This document shows, in pieces, positions 1-11,585 of a DNA stretch of 64,000 nucleotides. Positions within the stretch are counted from its first letter, which is position 1. Each line of letters starts with the position of its first letter. Position numbers and translations under genes: made by a program. The stretch spans positions 3,315,434 to 3,379,433 of the forward strand of contig CM060477.1 in the NCBI GenBank assembly GCA_030544235.1, written 5' to 3'. The notes under the pieces were generated by a model. It was not told the DNA's origin. It worked only from the letters and a program-made list of their open reading frames with translations, and made no database searches. Source of the DNA: Lepturacanthus savala (taxonomy: Eukaryota > Chordata > Actinopteri > Scombriformes > Trichiuridae).

Positions 1-547
1 CATTCAATTTGCATGAGCAACCTAATGGACCTGGTGAACCAGGAAGTGGCTGCACTCATGCTAGTTGCAGCATGCCAGCTGTATGTGCATATACAAGTAC
101 AAGTGAGGCATTGATATATAACAAAGTGCTTCTATCACTATTTTGCAATTGTACTACCTTAATATTAGAATTTTCATCATTTATCCATCATTTGAGCCGA
201 CCGGAGATGAACTGGCCCTAAGCTAGAGGGTGGTCATTAACTTGTGATGACCCAGGTATACACTGACAGGAAATAAAAGGCAGCACCAGCTCCCAGCTAA
301 TGGCATGTTGTTGTGGATACTGCTGAAATTATATAGTATAATTCGGGAAGAGCTGAGTAAGACATCCATGAGTTAAAGGCATTTTTTTTAGATGTAAAAA
401 CAGAGCACAGGCGTTTAGAATTCTTGAAAATTCAAGTCATGTTTCTTTATTGTTCTACTGGGGGAAATTTGGCTGCAGCTATGTACATTAAACATCCCAT
501 ATCATGCAATTTTATTTGAAGTTGTTATACCCTTAAAATGAAATATA
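1..547. other. Intergenic, nothing recognised
   Basis: AT-rich single-copy-looking sequence. The short open frames have no protein-like composition. Confidence 0.6.
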
Positions 548-890
548 GAGTTTTACAGAGCTCTGTCAAGCATCTCGCTGGAGCTCCAGAAAGTACAAGT
601 CGTTTTTGGTCTGTTCCATAAATATTCATGAGTCTCTTCTGATTGAAACATGAAACTGAAACACATGTAAAAAGTGTAACAGTGGGGGCAGAGAAGTGTG
701 ACAGAACCTCTACATGACATCACAAAGTCAGAAGTATAAATGAGCCATGAAACAGCTAATTTTCTAAACCCAGGCTGTGTGCATTTCTGTTTTTCTGATG
801 CATGGGACAGTTTTTATATCACTAGACCTTATCTAGAGTAAAAAAAAACATGAAAGTGCCTATTTGCATAATATGGGGCCTTTAAAAAAA
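548..890 (-). repeat. Family C interspersed repeat
   Basis: GGAGCTCCAGAAAGTACAAG, AATATTCATGAGTCTCTTCT and ATATGGGGCCTTTAAA match, in inverted orientation, the copies at 43034 and 43580. A dispersed, non-coding fish repeat. Confidence 0.5.
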
Positions 891-2436
891 ACAGACTCAC
901 TCCATATAATAAGGGAGTAACTGTTCTAACTTTCATCGTGATCATCAGCAGATAAAGAGGAGAATGTGCTAGATATGGTTGTATTGTGTTAACCAACTTC
1001 CTTTTTAACTCAACCCTGAAAGAGCTACAACAGTCTCATTGAAAAGAATGTGGAGGCCAAAGCTTTTCACACAGTGTTTTCATTCGACTACCCTGTCAGC
1101 ATCATCTTAAACCAATTTATTTTAAAGGACTGCAGAGCAAATACACCTCATCTGCATGGTTGGTCATACCAATGCTCTGCAGTATTATTGCCTAAAGAGA
1201 TTCTGTAGAAGGACATACAGTAGGTGGTAAAAAGTTTTCTTTTTTCCTGATCAGATTACTGTATTAATCATAAAAAATCTGCTCATCTCACTACGCAGGC
1301 CGTGGTCCATGATGTGATCTTGAGTGGTATTAAAAAACAGAAAAATGAAAAAGACTGCGAGATGAGGGAGAGAGAAGGAAATGAAAGCACGGGGCAGAGT
1401 GAATGAAATGAGGGAGATGAAGTATGAACCAGTAGGAGTGAAAGCTTCATCAGGCAAAAAAAAAAAAAAGGAGATAAAGAAGAAGGAAGGAAATGAAGAG
1501 GGTGTAGCGAAAAAGCGAGCGAGAGATGGAGTGTGAAGGTAAAGACGGAAAATACTGTGGAGAGGGCCGTGAAGAGAGTGAGAGGGAGGCCTGTATTAGA
1601 GGCTTCATGTCACAGCCAGTGGAGTGTGGACGGGTTCAATAAAACGCTGCAAAGATCCCAACAGAGGCTCGCCTGGACAGAAAAAGGTCGACATTGACCG
1701 GATGACATCAGGCTTTAAGCCTGCGTTTAAAAAAAAAAGAAAAGGAGTCTGTGACATTGCCTCGGCTTGAGTGGCTCCGACGGCGAAATGCAAAGAAAAT
1801 ACATTCAGCATAGTAATTAGCTGCTTGATGTACAGTTTTATGTGCTGTGAAATTGGGTTTTTTCAGGTGTTATTTCTCCTCGTACTCACCGTAATTTACT
1901 CAAGGACTGTCACAGGGTGCAAAACCACCTACCGGGTTCATAATTGGTAAAAATTCAGCAGAGGACAGTATGACATACTCTGGGATATATTTATATATAT
2001 ATATATTTTTTTACAGTGACTCGCCGGTTAGTGAGGCATGTATGACTCCAATTTCCTTTTTTCCCAAAGGGAAAAGGCACCTTGCTATCAAACGCAAACA
2101 TCTCTCTGAGCCTGTCAAAACAGATTGCTGTGACACACTGGTCTGACACAAGCAAGGGCACTCCCCGCTCCTCAGAGAGGTTTTGGTGGGCGATACAGAG
2201 ACAGACAGCACTCATAAGAACTCCTTTCACCGGCAAAACCTGATATACCCCATAGGAGGGGATGGCGACAAATTGACATATAACATTACTGTATCTGTCA
2301 GTATTTCTCATTTCCTGATGCAATAACCTCCTCATACGGTGCACACACAGCCAGACAGAAGAGATAATACACTGGAAAACAGAAACACTTTTTTTTTTAA
2401 ATTGTTCTCGTTTTTTGAGTTTAAATCAAAGCTCTA
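891..2436. other. Intergenic, purine-rich stretch
   Basis: Positions 1330-1600 are strongly purine-biased (GA-rich) on the plus strand. No gene, RNA or clear repeat is recognised in the rest. Confidence 0.5.
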
Positions 2437-3545
2437 TAATCAAGATGCGGATTAAACAGCATAATTGTTGCACAGGTGTGTCTTTGGGCCTTGATAAAAG
2501 GCGACTCTAAAATTAGTGGTTTTAATTGGGGGGGGGGGGGGGGCGCCTTTATTAGGGGAGCTGGCAGGAAAACCAGTCGGTATCTGATGTGACCACCGAT
2601 TGCATCACACAGTGCGACACATCTCCTTCACATAGAATCAGGGTGTTGATTGTTGCCTGTGGAACGTTGCTGTGTGAAGTCCAGATCCAGACATGTCTGA
2701 GTCTGCAGGCCATGCAACCTCTTTGTAACATGGAGCCGTACATTATCCTACTGCAACATGAAGTGATGGGGGTGGATGAATGGCAGCATCTCATCACAGT
2801 TTCAACGTCAATTATTTGTTGTCCATAGCTAAGTAGGTAAGGTAACATTTAAACGAAAAAGCTTTTCAGTCCTTAGCAGTTAGCAGCTAACTGATGCTAG
2901 CAGGGCGGCAGGAGTTAGCCTCTAACATTAACTTGTCTGGGCAAATCCCATTAAAATAGGACGGCACATGGTTGGTATTACATTAAAAGGATAGTTCAAC
3001 ATTTTTTGGAAATTCACCCATTGTCATGATTCCCATAGTCATAGCAATTTTTCAGAGTTAGCACAAAGAGGTAAAAGTTATTACTATGTAAAATTATTAG
3101 CTAGTAGAACACCCCCATCTTCTTGGTCAAAAAAAAAAAAAAGATCTGTGAAGACCCCGATGAAGACTATGAGCATGTGGATGAACTTTCCTGAAACGAT
3201 TTCTGACAGTTAGCACAACCAAATATTTCTGCACAAACTGTTGCATCAGCAACTGAAGATATTATATGTGGAAGATGGTTGGATGTATTGCCAAATTCTT
3301 CACTACAGTGTTGGTGACAACTTATAAATGAACATTCAATGCGATGGCAACACTCCCTCAAAACCTGCAGCATCTGTGGCGTCATGGTGTGTGATATATC
3401 TGCACTTTTTAGGAAGTAACTGTTTTATTGGGACCAGCACAAAGCACACATGTGCAATAATCATGCTGTTGAATCAGCATCTTGATAAGCAACAACTGTT
3501 AGTTGGATGGATTATCTTGACAAAAGGAGACTCGCACAACTCGAA
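2437..3545 (-). mobile_element. Decayed Tc1-like transposon with long inverted ends
   Basis: Long inverted ends frame the element: left 2440-2525 (GCACAGGTGTG, then ATAAAAGGCGACTCTAAAA), right about 3395-3545 (GTGCAATAATCATGCTG). A broken Tc1/mariner transposase lies on the minus strand. NVPQATINTLI and FIH/HHLMLQ-like C-terminal pieces are at 2590-2800; MPQMLQVLREC-like N-terminal sequence and EEFGNTSN are at 3230-3390. Internal deletions and stops make it inactive. A 16-17-bp G run sits at about 2527-2543. Confidence 0.7.
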
Positions 3546-5303
3546 GCAACTGTACCATGGTGGTCTGGTGGTGTGTATAAGGCAGTAAAATAAATTAGCC
3601 ACACATCCTCATACAGCTCATTCTGTTTATGTCATCAAATGTGGTGTTAAATTTGTAGTCGGAACGAGAATACACTCTACCTGTCACCATGACAGCTGCA
3701 TGAGGCGATTGCAATCACACAATCAGGGGCTCATGGGAAATAAGCTCGGAAGAATGAGCCCTCCCAAGGAACAGATCAAGACAGAAAAGAAAGAGCTGAA
3801 CAGATGCAAGGTGAAGGAGAGACAATCAGAGCCACTTTTTTTTCTGCATCGCTGCAAATTAAGAATGAGAATTCTATTTGCAGGATTCGAAGGCCACTCG
3901 GACGGCAGAGAGAAAATAAGTGTATGAATAGCGTGAATTATCAAGCAAGACGCATGCTAAATGATGCATTTTATAAGATAAAGAGAAGGGAAACCACAAC
4001 AGGACCAAGAATTAAAAAAGGAGAATAGACAGGGCTTCTTACTAATGAACACGAAATGCCTTTGCTAAAAAAAGAAAAGTTCTCGAGGCCTGTTTTTTTT
4101 TTTTTTAATAACCCATAGTTTGCCATGCCCCTGGGTAGTTTGTTCCACCAGCATTGGGGTTGGGTGGGGAAGCCGTTCAGGCAGAAGAGTCCCCCGTGGT
4201 GCAGAGATCCATCCTGGGGGGCTCTGGAGGTGCAGGCTGTTGCTTGACCTGAATGGAAGCCAGTGGAGGATTGCTGGATAATAAGCCCTCTGAGTTATAG
4301 AGTGGAATATATATATATTTTTTTGTCGACTGTAAAGGCAACAGAGAGGTTTTAAATGCAGTCCTGGAGGAGATGAACTCCCACCTGACCCAATCTCTTA
4401 CAATTCCATGATGTAACACTCCTACTGATGCCCTAAGCTCCTTTTTTCCCCTCCTCCCTTCTTTTATGCATCTCCCTCTATCACACCCACTCTGTCTGCA
4501 TCTCTCTCGTACATTAGTTCTCTGTAGGAATAAACTGAATGAGTGAACCTGACTGAGTGAGTTAACTGTTCGGCTTGTTCCCCCTCTGTCTCGCTCCACA
4601 TTAGCCTCATTGCATTTCCCCTCCTTCTTCTTCTTTACCTCTGGGCATCAAATTAGCCTCCACCCCTCCCCCAGAGCTGCTAAAACATGACAACACGACT
4701 CACCCCTTTCATCCGTCCGAGCCCATCTCCCTGTCATACTCCTCAATCCGATAAACCCGGTGTGTCCCTGCATCACCTCTGATAGCCCTGCCCTCCGCCT
4801 CTACCCTGTCTGCCTCTAGCCGCTACCTCCAGCTGCACACGAGCCATATTTAGCATAAGCTGCAGAAACAAAAAATGAAAAAGCTCTATTGGAAGAAGCC
4901 ATCGCTGTGTGTTAGTGGGTATAGTTTCACCCCCCTGACTACGTGGCTCAAACCGGCCAGATGCTCCACTGGGGGGATGAAAGCGCCAGCGTAGCAGTTA
5001 CACAGCGCTGCAATTACTTTATGCTTCACGAGAGGAAGATGAGGAGGACTAGTAGCACATAGTGCCGTCAAAGAAATGGAAACTACAAGGGTGCTGTAGA
5101 TCAGCAAGGCTCCAGTGCAGAAACAATAACCTAAATACACCAGTCACTCTGGGGTCATATGGCTTACCTTGTTAGCACTCTGAAACTACCCATTTCTTTC
5201 TTTTATATACACACAGACACACACACACACACACACACACAACTAAAATATGAACCCAACTTGCTGCTTTTGCTCTCATTTTTCACAAGTTGAAATATTG
5301 TTG
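3546..5303. other. Intergenic, no gene
   Basis: A GC-richer piece at about 4127-4275 (GAGTCCCCCGTGGTGCAGAG, GGTGCAGGCTGTTGCTTGAC) looks like an old repeat, possibly LINE-derived, but I cannot place it. A CA microsatellite lies near the end. Confidence 0.4.
5209..5242. repeat. CA microsatellite
   Basis: About 15 CA units with one CAGACA interruption. Confidence 0.9.
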
Positions 5304-5950
5304 TTTTCTGTGCACACAAAAGGCTTTTTTCTCTGAAAGTTTGTTCACAAATTTATTTAGGTCAATGTTACTGCCATTCTGAAAAGTTTTATTTGGAAAA
5401 CAAAAGAAGTCACTATCTTGGAGGGGGGGGTGGGGCATCTGGCCCTTTGAATCCTAGTTTTCACTGTCCTGGAAGACTGTAACTTTGCTGTGATCAACGT
5501 GGGGATATGGTTAGAATTATTATAAGTTATGGACAACAAACATGCATTTTATTGCCATCAGTTTCAAATGCAAAGACACTGATGAGATCCTGAGGCACAT
5601 TTTCCTGCCATTCATGGACCATCATCACCTCATGTTGCAGCAGGTTATGCACAACCCCATGTTGCAAGATCTGTATGCAATTCTGTTTTGGTTATTTTGT
5701 CAAAACTGGTTTTCTGCTTCCCCCAAAAAAACAATACATCTCTTGTTCTGCGCCTAATAAAAGTCTTATTGTGATCAGCCCAAAGCACCACACACCTGCA
5801 ATAATCATACTGTTTAATCAGCATCTTGATGTGCCACACCTGTCAAGTGGATAAATTATCATCTCGGCAAAACTGCTCACTAATACAGTTTTAAACAAAT
5901 TTGTGAGCAGAATTTGGAAGAAATAAGCATTTTTGTGTGCATAGAACAAG
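5304..5950. mobile_element. Rearranged Tc1-like remnant with inverted ends
   Basis: The left end (5304-5352, TGTGCACACAAAAGGC to GTTCACAAATTT) is the inverted counterpart of the right end (5898-5950, CAAATTTGTGAGCAG to TTTGTGTGCATAG). The right arm 5761-5870 repeats the end of the 2437 element (GCAATAATCATACTG). Between them, plus-strand codons near 5583-5680 read DEILRHIFLPFMDHHHLMLQ, a Tc1 transposase catalytic-region fragment. Most of the transposase is deleted. Confidence 0.65.
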
Positions 5951-8900
5951 TCTTAGAACTTGTATTTTTATATTATAGTCCATAAACGGAGGTGGTGGGT
6001 TGGAAAGAGAGGCGGAATATTAGAAAATGTCCTGCTGTGTACAATACTAGCAACCTATATGGTCTTTAATGTTGAGGATGTGTTGAATTTACCCCCCAAA
6101 ATTTTAAAAAGTTGGTTTGATTTGACAGAAGTTGGGTTTTCCTCAGCCTGAGAGGAGTCTCACGCCTTTCAGCGACTGGGATGCCAGACAGCTTCTGTCA
6201 GCCACAGTTCAGTCAATAGAAGTGCAAGCGGAGTGGAAATATTATTGCCCCAGGCATGCTTTTCCTAGCCCTGCAGTACACCCAGATTATCATTGCCCAA
6301 CAAAAAGAGATAAAGATAATCTCCAGCACTGTGAATACTGGGGAGGAACATGGAGGGCAAAAAAAAAAAAAAGAAAAACAGCCAATTCCAGAGAGTTAAT
6401 TAGGGTTTGGATGACTGGATGCAGAAGGTGTGGATGAGCAATGTGCTCCTTACCGATAAAGACGATTGGCTGTATTTATTGTCGTTTCCTCAGCCTTTTT
6501 TCTCACCCCAAAAAAACCTCATCCTCCATCAGTTTGATTGCTGATCGGCCGACTGTTTCATTAATGCGATTACTGGAAAACTGTCCGTTATCTCAGTTTG
6601 GATACAGGATATTACAGGGAAGAGATGCATGTTATCTTACTGGGGCAATAGTAATTATACATTCACATTTCTGAAATTTGTCCATAAATTGAATGATAAA
6701 ACAAGTAATTCTTTGGGGATTTTAACAGGTTATGTAACTTTGTCCTTACAAATCAGTACAGGGTTTGGTTCAGAGACAAAGTTTTTGATAAGACTTACAG
6801 TGTTATTATTGGAGGTTAATTCATTTCATTTAAAACTTTTAAGATGTGGCTTGAAGGTGAAAGTTTTGTAGACAACAAAGTTTGTAGGTTTAGTACTTAT
6901 CAGACATCCTTGAGGTCTAAAAACTCAATCATGTTCAATCAAGTATAAGGTTATGTTCAAACATTACAAAAGTGTTCCTCATACTTATTGGAGGACAAAA
7001 TAACATCACACACATTTACAGAAGTAGACACAGAAGCCAGCAGTGAGTATTTGGCGATTTTAAAGTTGTCATCCTACCAGAGCCAACACATTTGTTTTAA
7101 GGAGGAGCCTAAGGAAGAAAAGAGTAGGGAATAGTGATATTTGATGCTTGATCATGACATGTAGGTCAGATGAACACAACCTAATCATTCAGACTGACGT
7201 CCTATGTCAAAGGATCAGATATTTATCGGTTTTAGAACATATCCAAGTGGCCTGGTTCACATTTAGTAAAATCAGATCTGTGTCATTCAGAATATCATTT
7301 CTTAAACCATTAGGTTCATCACATAGGGGCAAAAAAAAACTTGGATTTAGGCCACTTCAGGCTGCGATCTGAACGTAGTCCAGGTCGTCGCCTTCATTAC
7401 CTTTGATGGTGAAGGTCGTCGACTTCCTACCACCAACTTTTGACCATCTAAATAACTCGAAACTAGTTGCAGGATATGAATTGCATCACCTGATTGTGCA
7501 TGCATATATAAATTATATTGGGGACCAAGTCTCAAAAACATTGCTATATTTCTTCTGGTGGGAAAACATGTGCCACTGAGAGCCTTTAAGCTGCCTCAAA
7601 TAAATAGCAACAGCTACAAAAAGTCCTCATGTTTGTAATGTTAAATTCTGTTTCCTTCTTCTCAGTCTTTGATTTCTTTTCACTCGTCAGCTGCATTTCA
7701 AAATTTTGATGTCTCTTTGGATGAATAAAGTCAAAGTATCAACGCTCTAGTAGCCTGATTCACCCAGCGTCTACCAGCTGCCTTTCAAAGTCTCATCACC
7801 AGGACTCTCATATCAGTATAGAAGATCAAAGAAACTTCCAACCTCTTTCAACCGTTTCAAACACACTTCCATATGACCACAGTGGATCACGAATCAGTCA
7901 CATGTAAATGTCTGAAACATGAACAGCCGTTCAGTCATAGCAGACACCAAAAGAAAGGTTTGAAATACAAGTAGAGGGAAGTGATCTATAATTTTAAGTG
8001 ATATGATAAGTGATGTTTCAATCGACTCTCCACTCACACTGCAACTGGCCCTCTGAGTTCTAATCAATGAACGCTAATGCCTCTATTATAATCCATGCTC
8101 TCACATTAAGGTTGCATTGATCAGTAGGCCTTGGGTTTCTACAGTGTGGAGCTGCATGTGGGACTGAAGGCAAATCTCTGTTTAAAGCAAAGAGACATTG
8201 GCAGCAAGGGAGGGTGGTGTGTGACTTTTAAAGAAAGCGTGTGTATTTTCAAAGTCAATCTTTAATTTGTGCCCTTTTCCTGAGGTTTTAAGTACATGTT
8301 TTTTGGTTTAGAAAGGCATCATGCACAGCAATCAAAGGTGTGTTTGATATTTGAATACCAATGTGTTTTGGAGCATTCAGGGAGGAATTTACTCCAGGTG
8401 TTTTTTGAGCAAAACAATCTAGTTACTCTTGCATGTTCAGTCTGAAATGAGAAATGTGGATTTACTTTGGAAATGCACTTTGCTCGGAATGTCTCTGCCC
8501 TTCAAACAGATGTGATCACTGAAGTTTTTATAACCATTAATTCATAAGTACCAAATCAATTAGCTGGCAAATCACTGATGTCATCAGAGCAAAAGAGATA
8601 AGAGATAATATAGCAACAGAATTAACTCAGGGTTATTCAGAGTCTGCCAATTCTCATTTGTATGACAGAGCACAAAACTCCCATGTGTTGACATTCAGCA
8701 TTAGAACTCAAGGTCTGATGATATAACATGAAATCCTGGCGAGCCAGTCTTACTTTGCATCTGATTCCCCTCTCTCTCCATTTCCTGCCATCACGCCTGT
8801 CTGTCTTTCACCTGGATGGCTGCGTTTATAAAGCCACTCGGCCTCCTCTCCATTTCCAAGGCTGCAAACGCACCTGGAGACGAAACACGACGGCGCAGAC

Positions 8901-9666
8901 AGAAACGCACAATGTCAGGGATTAATACAAATCTGGATCATTCAATATTGCCAAGGCCAAAGAATGACAGGAAGAAGATTATGTTATATTGTATTCAGTA
9001 AACACCTTAATACATTCTGTTTCCTTGCTCACTTCCAATACATTTATTTCCTTCTTCCTAGAGGACTCTTAACGCAACCTTAGCCTTTCCTGTCAACAGA
9101 GATGGTTCAAGACATAGATACATGCATGATTTAAAATGTGTAGATAATATCATATGACAAATACTATCCTTTTTTACTTACCTGGTTAATTAAATCCCTT
9201 ATGTGTATAATAGTCAGTGAGAAGAGGACGTTTTCTGTCTTGGTGAATTGCTTTCAGCCCATTCTGCCTCAACTTACTGCAACCTGAGCAAAGGTTTAAT
9301 TAACTAACAAGTGAAAACACCTGTGGGAGTGGGCTGGACCATTAACTGCACCGATACTTTTTTGTTAAACAGAATTTAACAATGGCAGAAATGAATGAGC
9401 GAGGTATCGTCTGCCATGACAAATCCACACATAATTATAAGCCAATCTGCAGTTCACGGAACATCTTAGTCTGTTTCAGCTCATTGGTTTAGTTTAATAG
9501 CTAACGCTCCTTTTCTGGCTCACTATCACCGCTCTCATCAGCTTCATTTTCAGCAGCCGACAGCTGTTTTCAGCAAACAAACCCAACCTACTGTGTGCTA
9601 TCTGCAAAAACTGAGGGATTTAACAGCTGACTGAAGGAAAAAGACAAGAAAAGAGTCTTTTAGAAC
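5951..9666. other. Intergenic, mostly unique sequence
   Basis: No coding signal. A repeat fragment is noted at 7240-7385. The block 8040-8600 is smooth, moderately AT-rich unique sequence without stops of interest or repeats. Confidence 0.45.
7240..7385. repeat. Interspersed repeat fragment
   Basis: AAGTGGCCTGGTTCACATTT, AATCAGATCTGTGTCATTC and CACTTCAGGCTGCGATCTG resemble a common teleost non-autonomous repeat that I recognise only in outline. No termini located. Confidence 0.35.
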
Positions 9667-10310
9667 ATGCTACATCACCAAAAACTGGCCTGTAAAAAAC
9701 TTTCACAAGACCTTAGTATCACCCCAGCAACTGTTGTTAAAGCTTTAAACTTCATTAAGGCCCATCCTCCTAACAAGAGAATGATTGCTCGGCTGTGTAA
9801 GGATAAAGTGCATCAGACACCGCTGTTACACATGCAGGTACACTGTTTGTTACGTGGATGACTGCTTGTACATTTTATGGAACGGCTGGTAAATATAATG
9901 AAATTCTTGGGGGAGAGGAGGGCAATAACAATTTCCACTGCTGATCAAACAGTCTGGTGGCACTGAGTTTACCCGGCACATGAACTTGCTTCGGGAGGAA
10001 ATTAAATCCTACTTTGCAGATGTTGACGAGTACTTAGAGTAAAGGAAGCATGGGTGATGGACCGCTGTGTTTCCAGCCTCGAGGATGTGGAATACCTCAG
10101 CTGTGAAGATGAGTTTGATGAGGGTTATTTTCCTATTCTGCACCATGTACCTGTCGATAAAAATAAAAACAAAGGCCAATAACATGCTTGATGTCCTCCA
10201 GAACTTTACTCTGGCTGTTAAAGCGTCATACCAACATTCTATTCCTGGTCAGAGGTATGCAAGGCCCAGGTGGTCATTAGACCGGTCAAAAGCATTTGAT
10301 AAAGAATAAT
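9667..10310 (+). pseudogene. Possible decayed transposase-derived frame (weak)
   Basis: Plus-strand conceptual pieces such as EFTRHMNLLREEIKSYFADV and WVMDRCVSSLEDVEYLS (about 9970-10110) have the look of the C-terminal part of hAT-derived ZBED/SCAND3-like proteins. Frameshifts and stops break the frame, and the N-terminal part is not recognisable. It may be chance. Confidence 0.25.
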
Positions 10311-10544
10311 TAGATTTTTGGTAAGGATGTGTGTGTATTGGCTTATTCTGCTGGTTTGTTAAAGACATTTTTTATTTAGATTATAATATAAATGTTCTAA
10401 TAATGATTTGGAATGAATCACTATGGCTTTTCAAAAACGTATCATCTGCCCGAACATGACTCTGTCCGGTCACAACTGGTGGCTAACATGTCATCAATAT
10501 CAACTTTATACAGTATGATTAGAATTAGAAATTTGTTTGATTTG

Positions 10545-11438
10545 TAGGGGTGTGACGAGACGCTCAGCTCACGAGATCGGGACGAGACGAGATTTTAAGA
10601 AAACTAAATTACAAATTATATGAATGCCTGGACAACAGACTTTTATTTAACTGAGTTGTAGTGATGGGAATTGTCGTTCACTTTGAAGAAGTAGTTCAGT
10701 TCAGATCGTTCAGTAAAAAGATCCGTTCATTTCGAGGGGATGCAGAGAGCGTGTGTGTATATGTATGCGTATATGTATATAATATAATAAACAAAAATGA
10801 TTTCTGATTCATTGGTTATTTTAATAAGGGTAATACTTATAACAATATTTATTATTATTATTAATAATATCAGTATTATTGTTTTTAACTAATTTTAACT
10901 AGCTTTTAATGTAAAGTGACTTTAAGTTGTTATTGTTTTTAACCAACCTTTACTGTAAAATGAGTTTTAAAAAGCTATATAATTAAAAAAAAAAAAAACG
11001 ACACATACACCGACAGTACAAGAACGAACCGTACACTGAACGGCTTCCCCTTAAAGTCATTCAGTGGATTCGTTCAGAACTATTTCACGGGAAGCCGTTC
11101 ACTAAATGGCTCAGACCTACGGGCAAGTGGTTCAGTGAACGGTTCGCACCCACTAACAGGGAAGCGGATCAGTGAACGGAGCACTACGCATGCGCCGCGC
11201 CGTACGGCATTGTTTGCATACAGTCTGCATATTGTCCGTGTCTTACCATTTATCATTTCTGCCGGGAACCCAAAATGCTGCCAAACAAACGATTTAAAAG
11301 CGGCGGGGGCGTCGTCAGTAGTAATACCCGTGTTTTCCGTCATTCTGGCTGCTGGGTGGATAAATCTCGCGAGACAGAATTTTAACGCGACGAGCAATCT
11401 CGTCAAATCACATCTCGCGAGATCTCGTCACACCCCTA
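10545..11438. mobile_element. hAT-type non-autonomous element with perfect TIR and TSD
   Basis: Perfect 16-bp terminal inverted repeats TAGGGGTGTGACGAGA occur at 10545-10560 and 11423-11438. The identical 8-bp target duplication TTGATTTG flanks them (10537-10544 and 11439-11446). There is no transposase. The right part is CpG-rich, with two ATCTCGCGAGA palindromes. An inner block (about 10659-11186) with repeated GTTCACT/CAGTGAACG words may be a second, nested hAT-like element, but its own duplication is not visible. Confidence 0.85.
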
Positions 11439-11487
11439 TTGATTTGTAATAGCAATAAATAATAAATTAACTTTTGAACCATAAAAT

Positions 11488-11583
11488 CCTGGGGTGTATC
11501 CCTGCCTCTCGCCGTAACGCGCTGGGATTGGCTCCAGCAGACCATGTGACCCTAATGAGGAATAAGCAGGTATAGAAATAAAT
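11488..11583 (+). mobile_element. Short 3' fragment of the SINE-like family
   Basis: The fragment carries GGGGTGTATCCCTGCCTCTC through TTGGCTCCAGCAGACCATG to the tail AAATAAATAA. It matches the 3' third of the copies at 44826 and 51591. The 5' part is missing, as in truncated retroposition. Confidence 0.6.
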
Positions 11584-11585
11584 AA

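Noticed and set aside
4177..4599. 140-codon minus-strand open frame
   Set aside because: Composition is unlike a protein, it overlaps an old repeat-like piece, and no splice-supported extension was found.
10659..11186. A second hAT element nested in 10545-11438
   Set aside because: Ends TAGTG...CACTA are suggestive, but the flanking 8-mers differ (CTGAGTTG and CGCATGCG), so it is mentioned only as possible.
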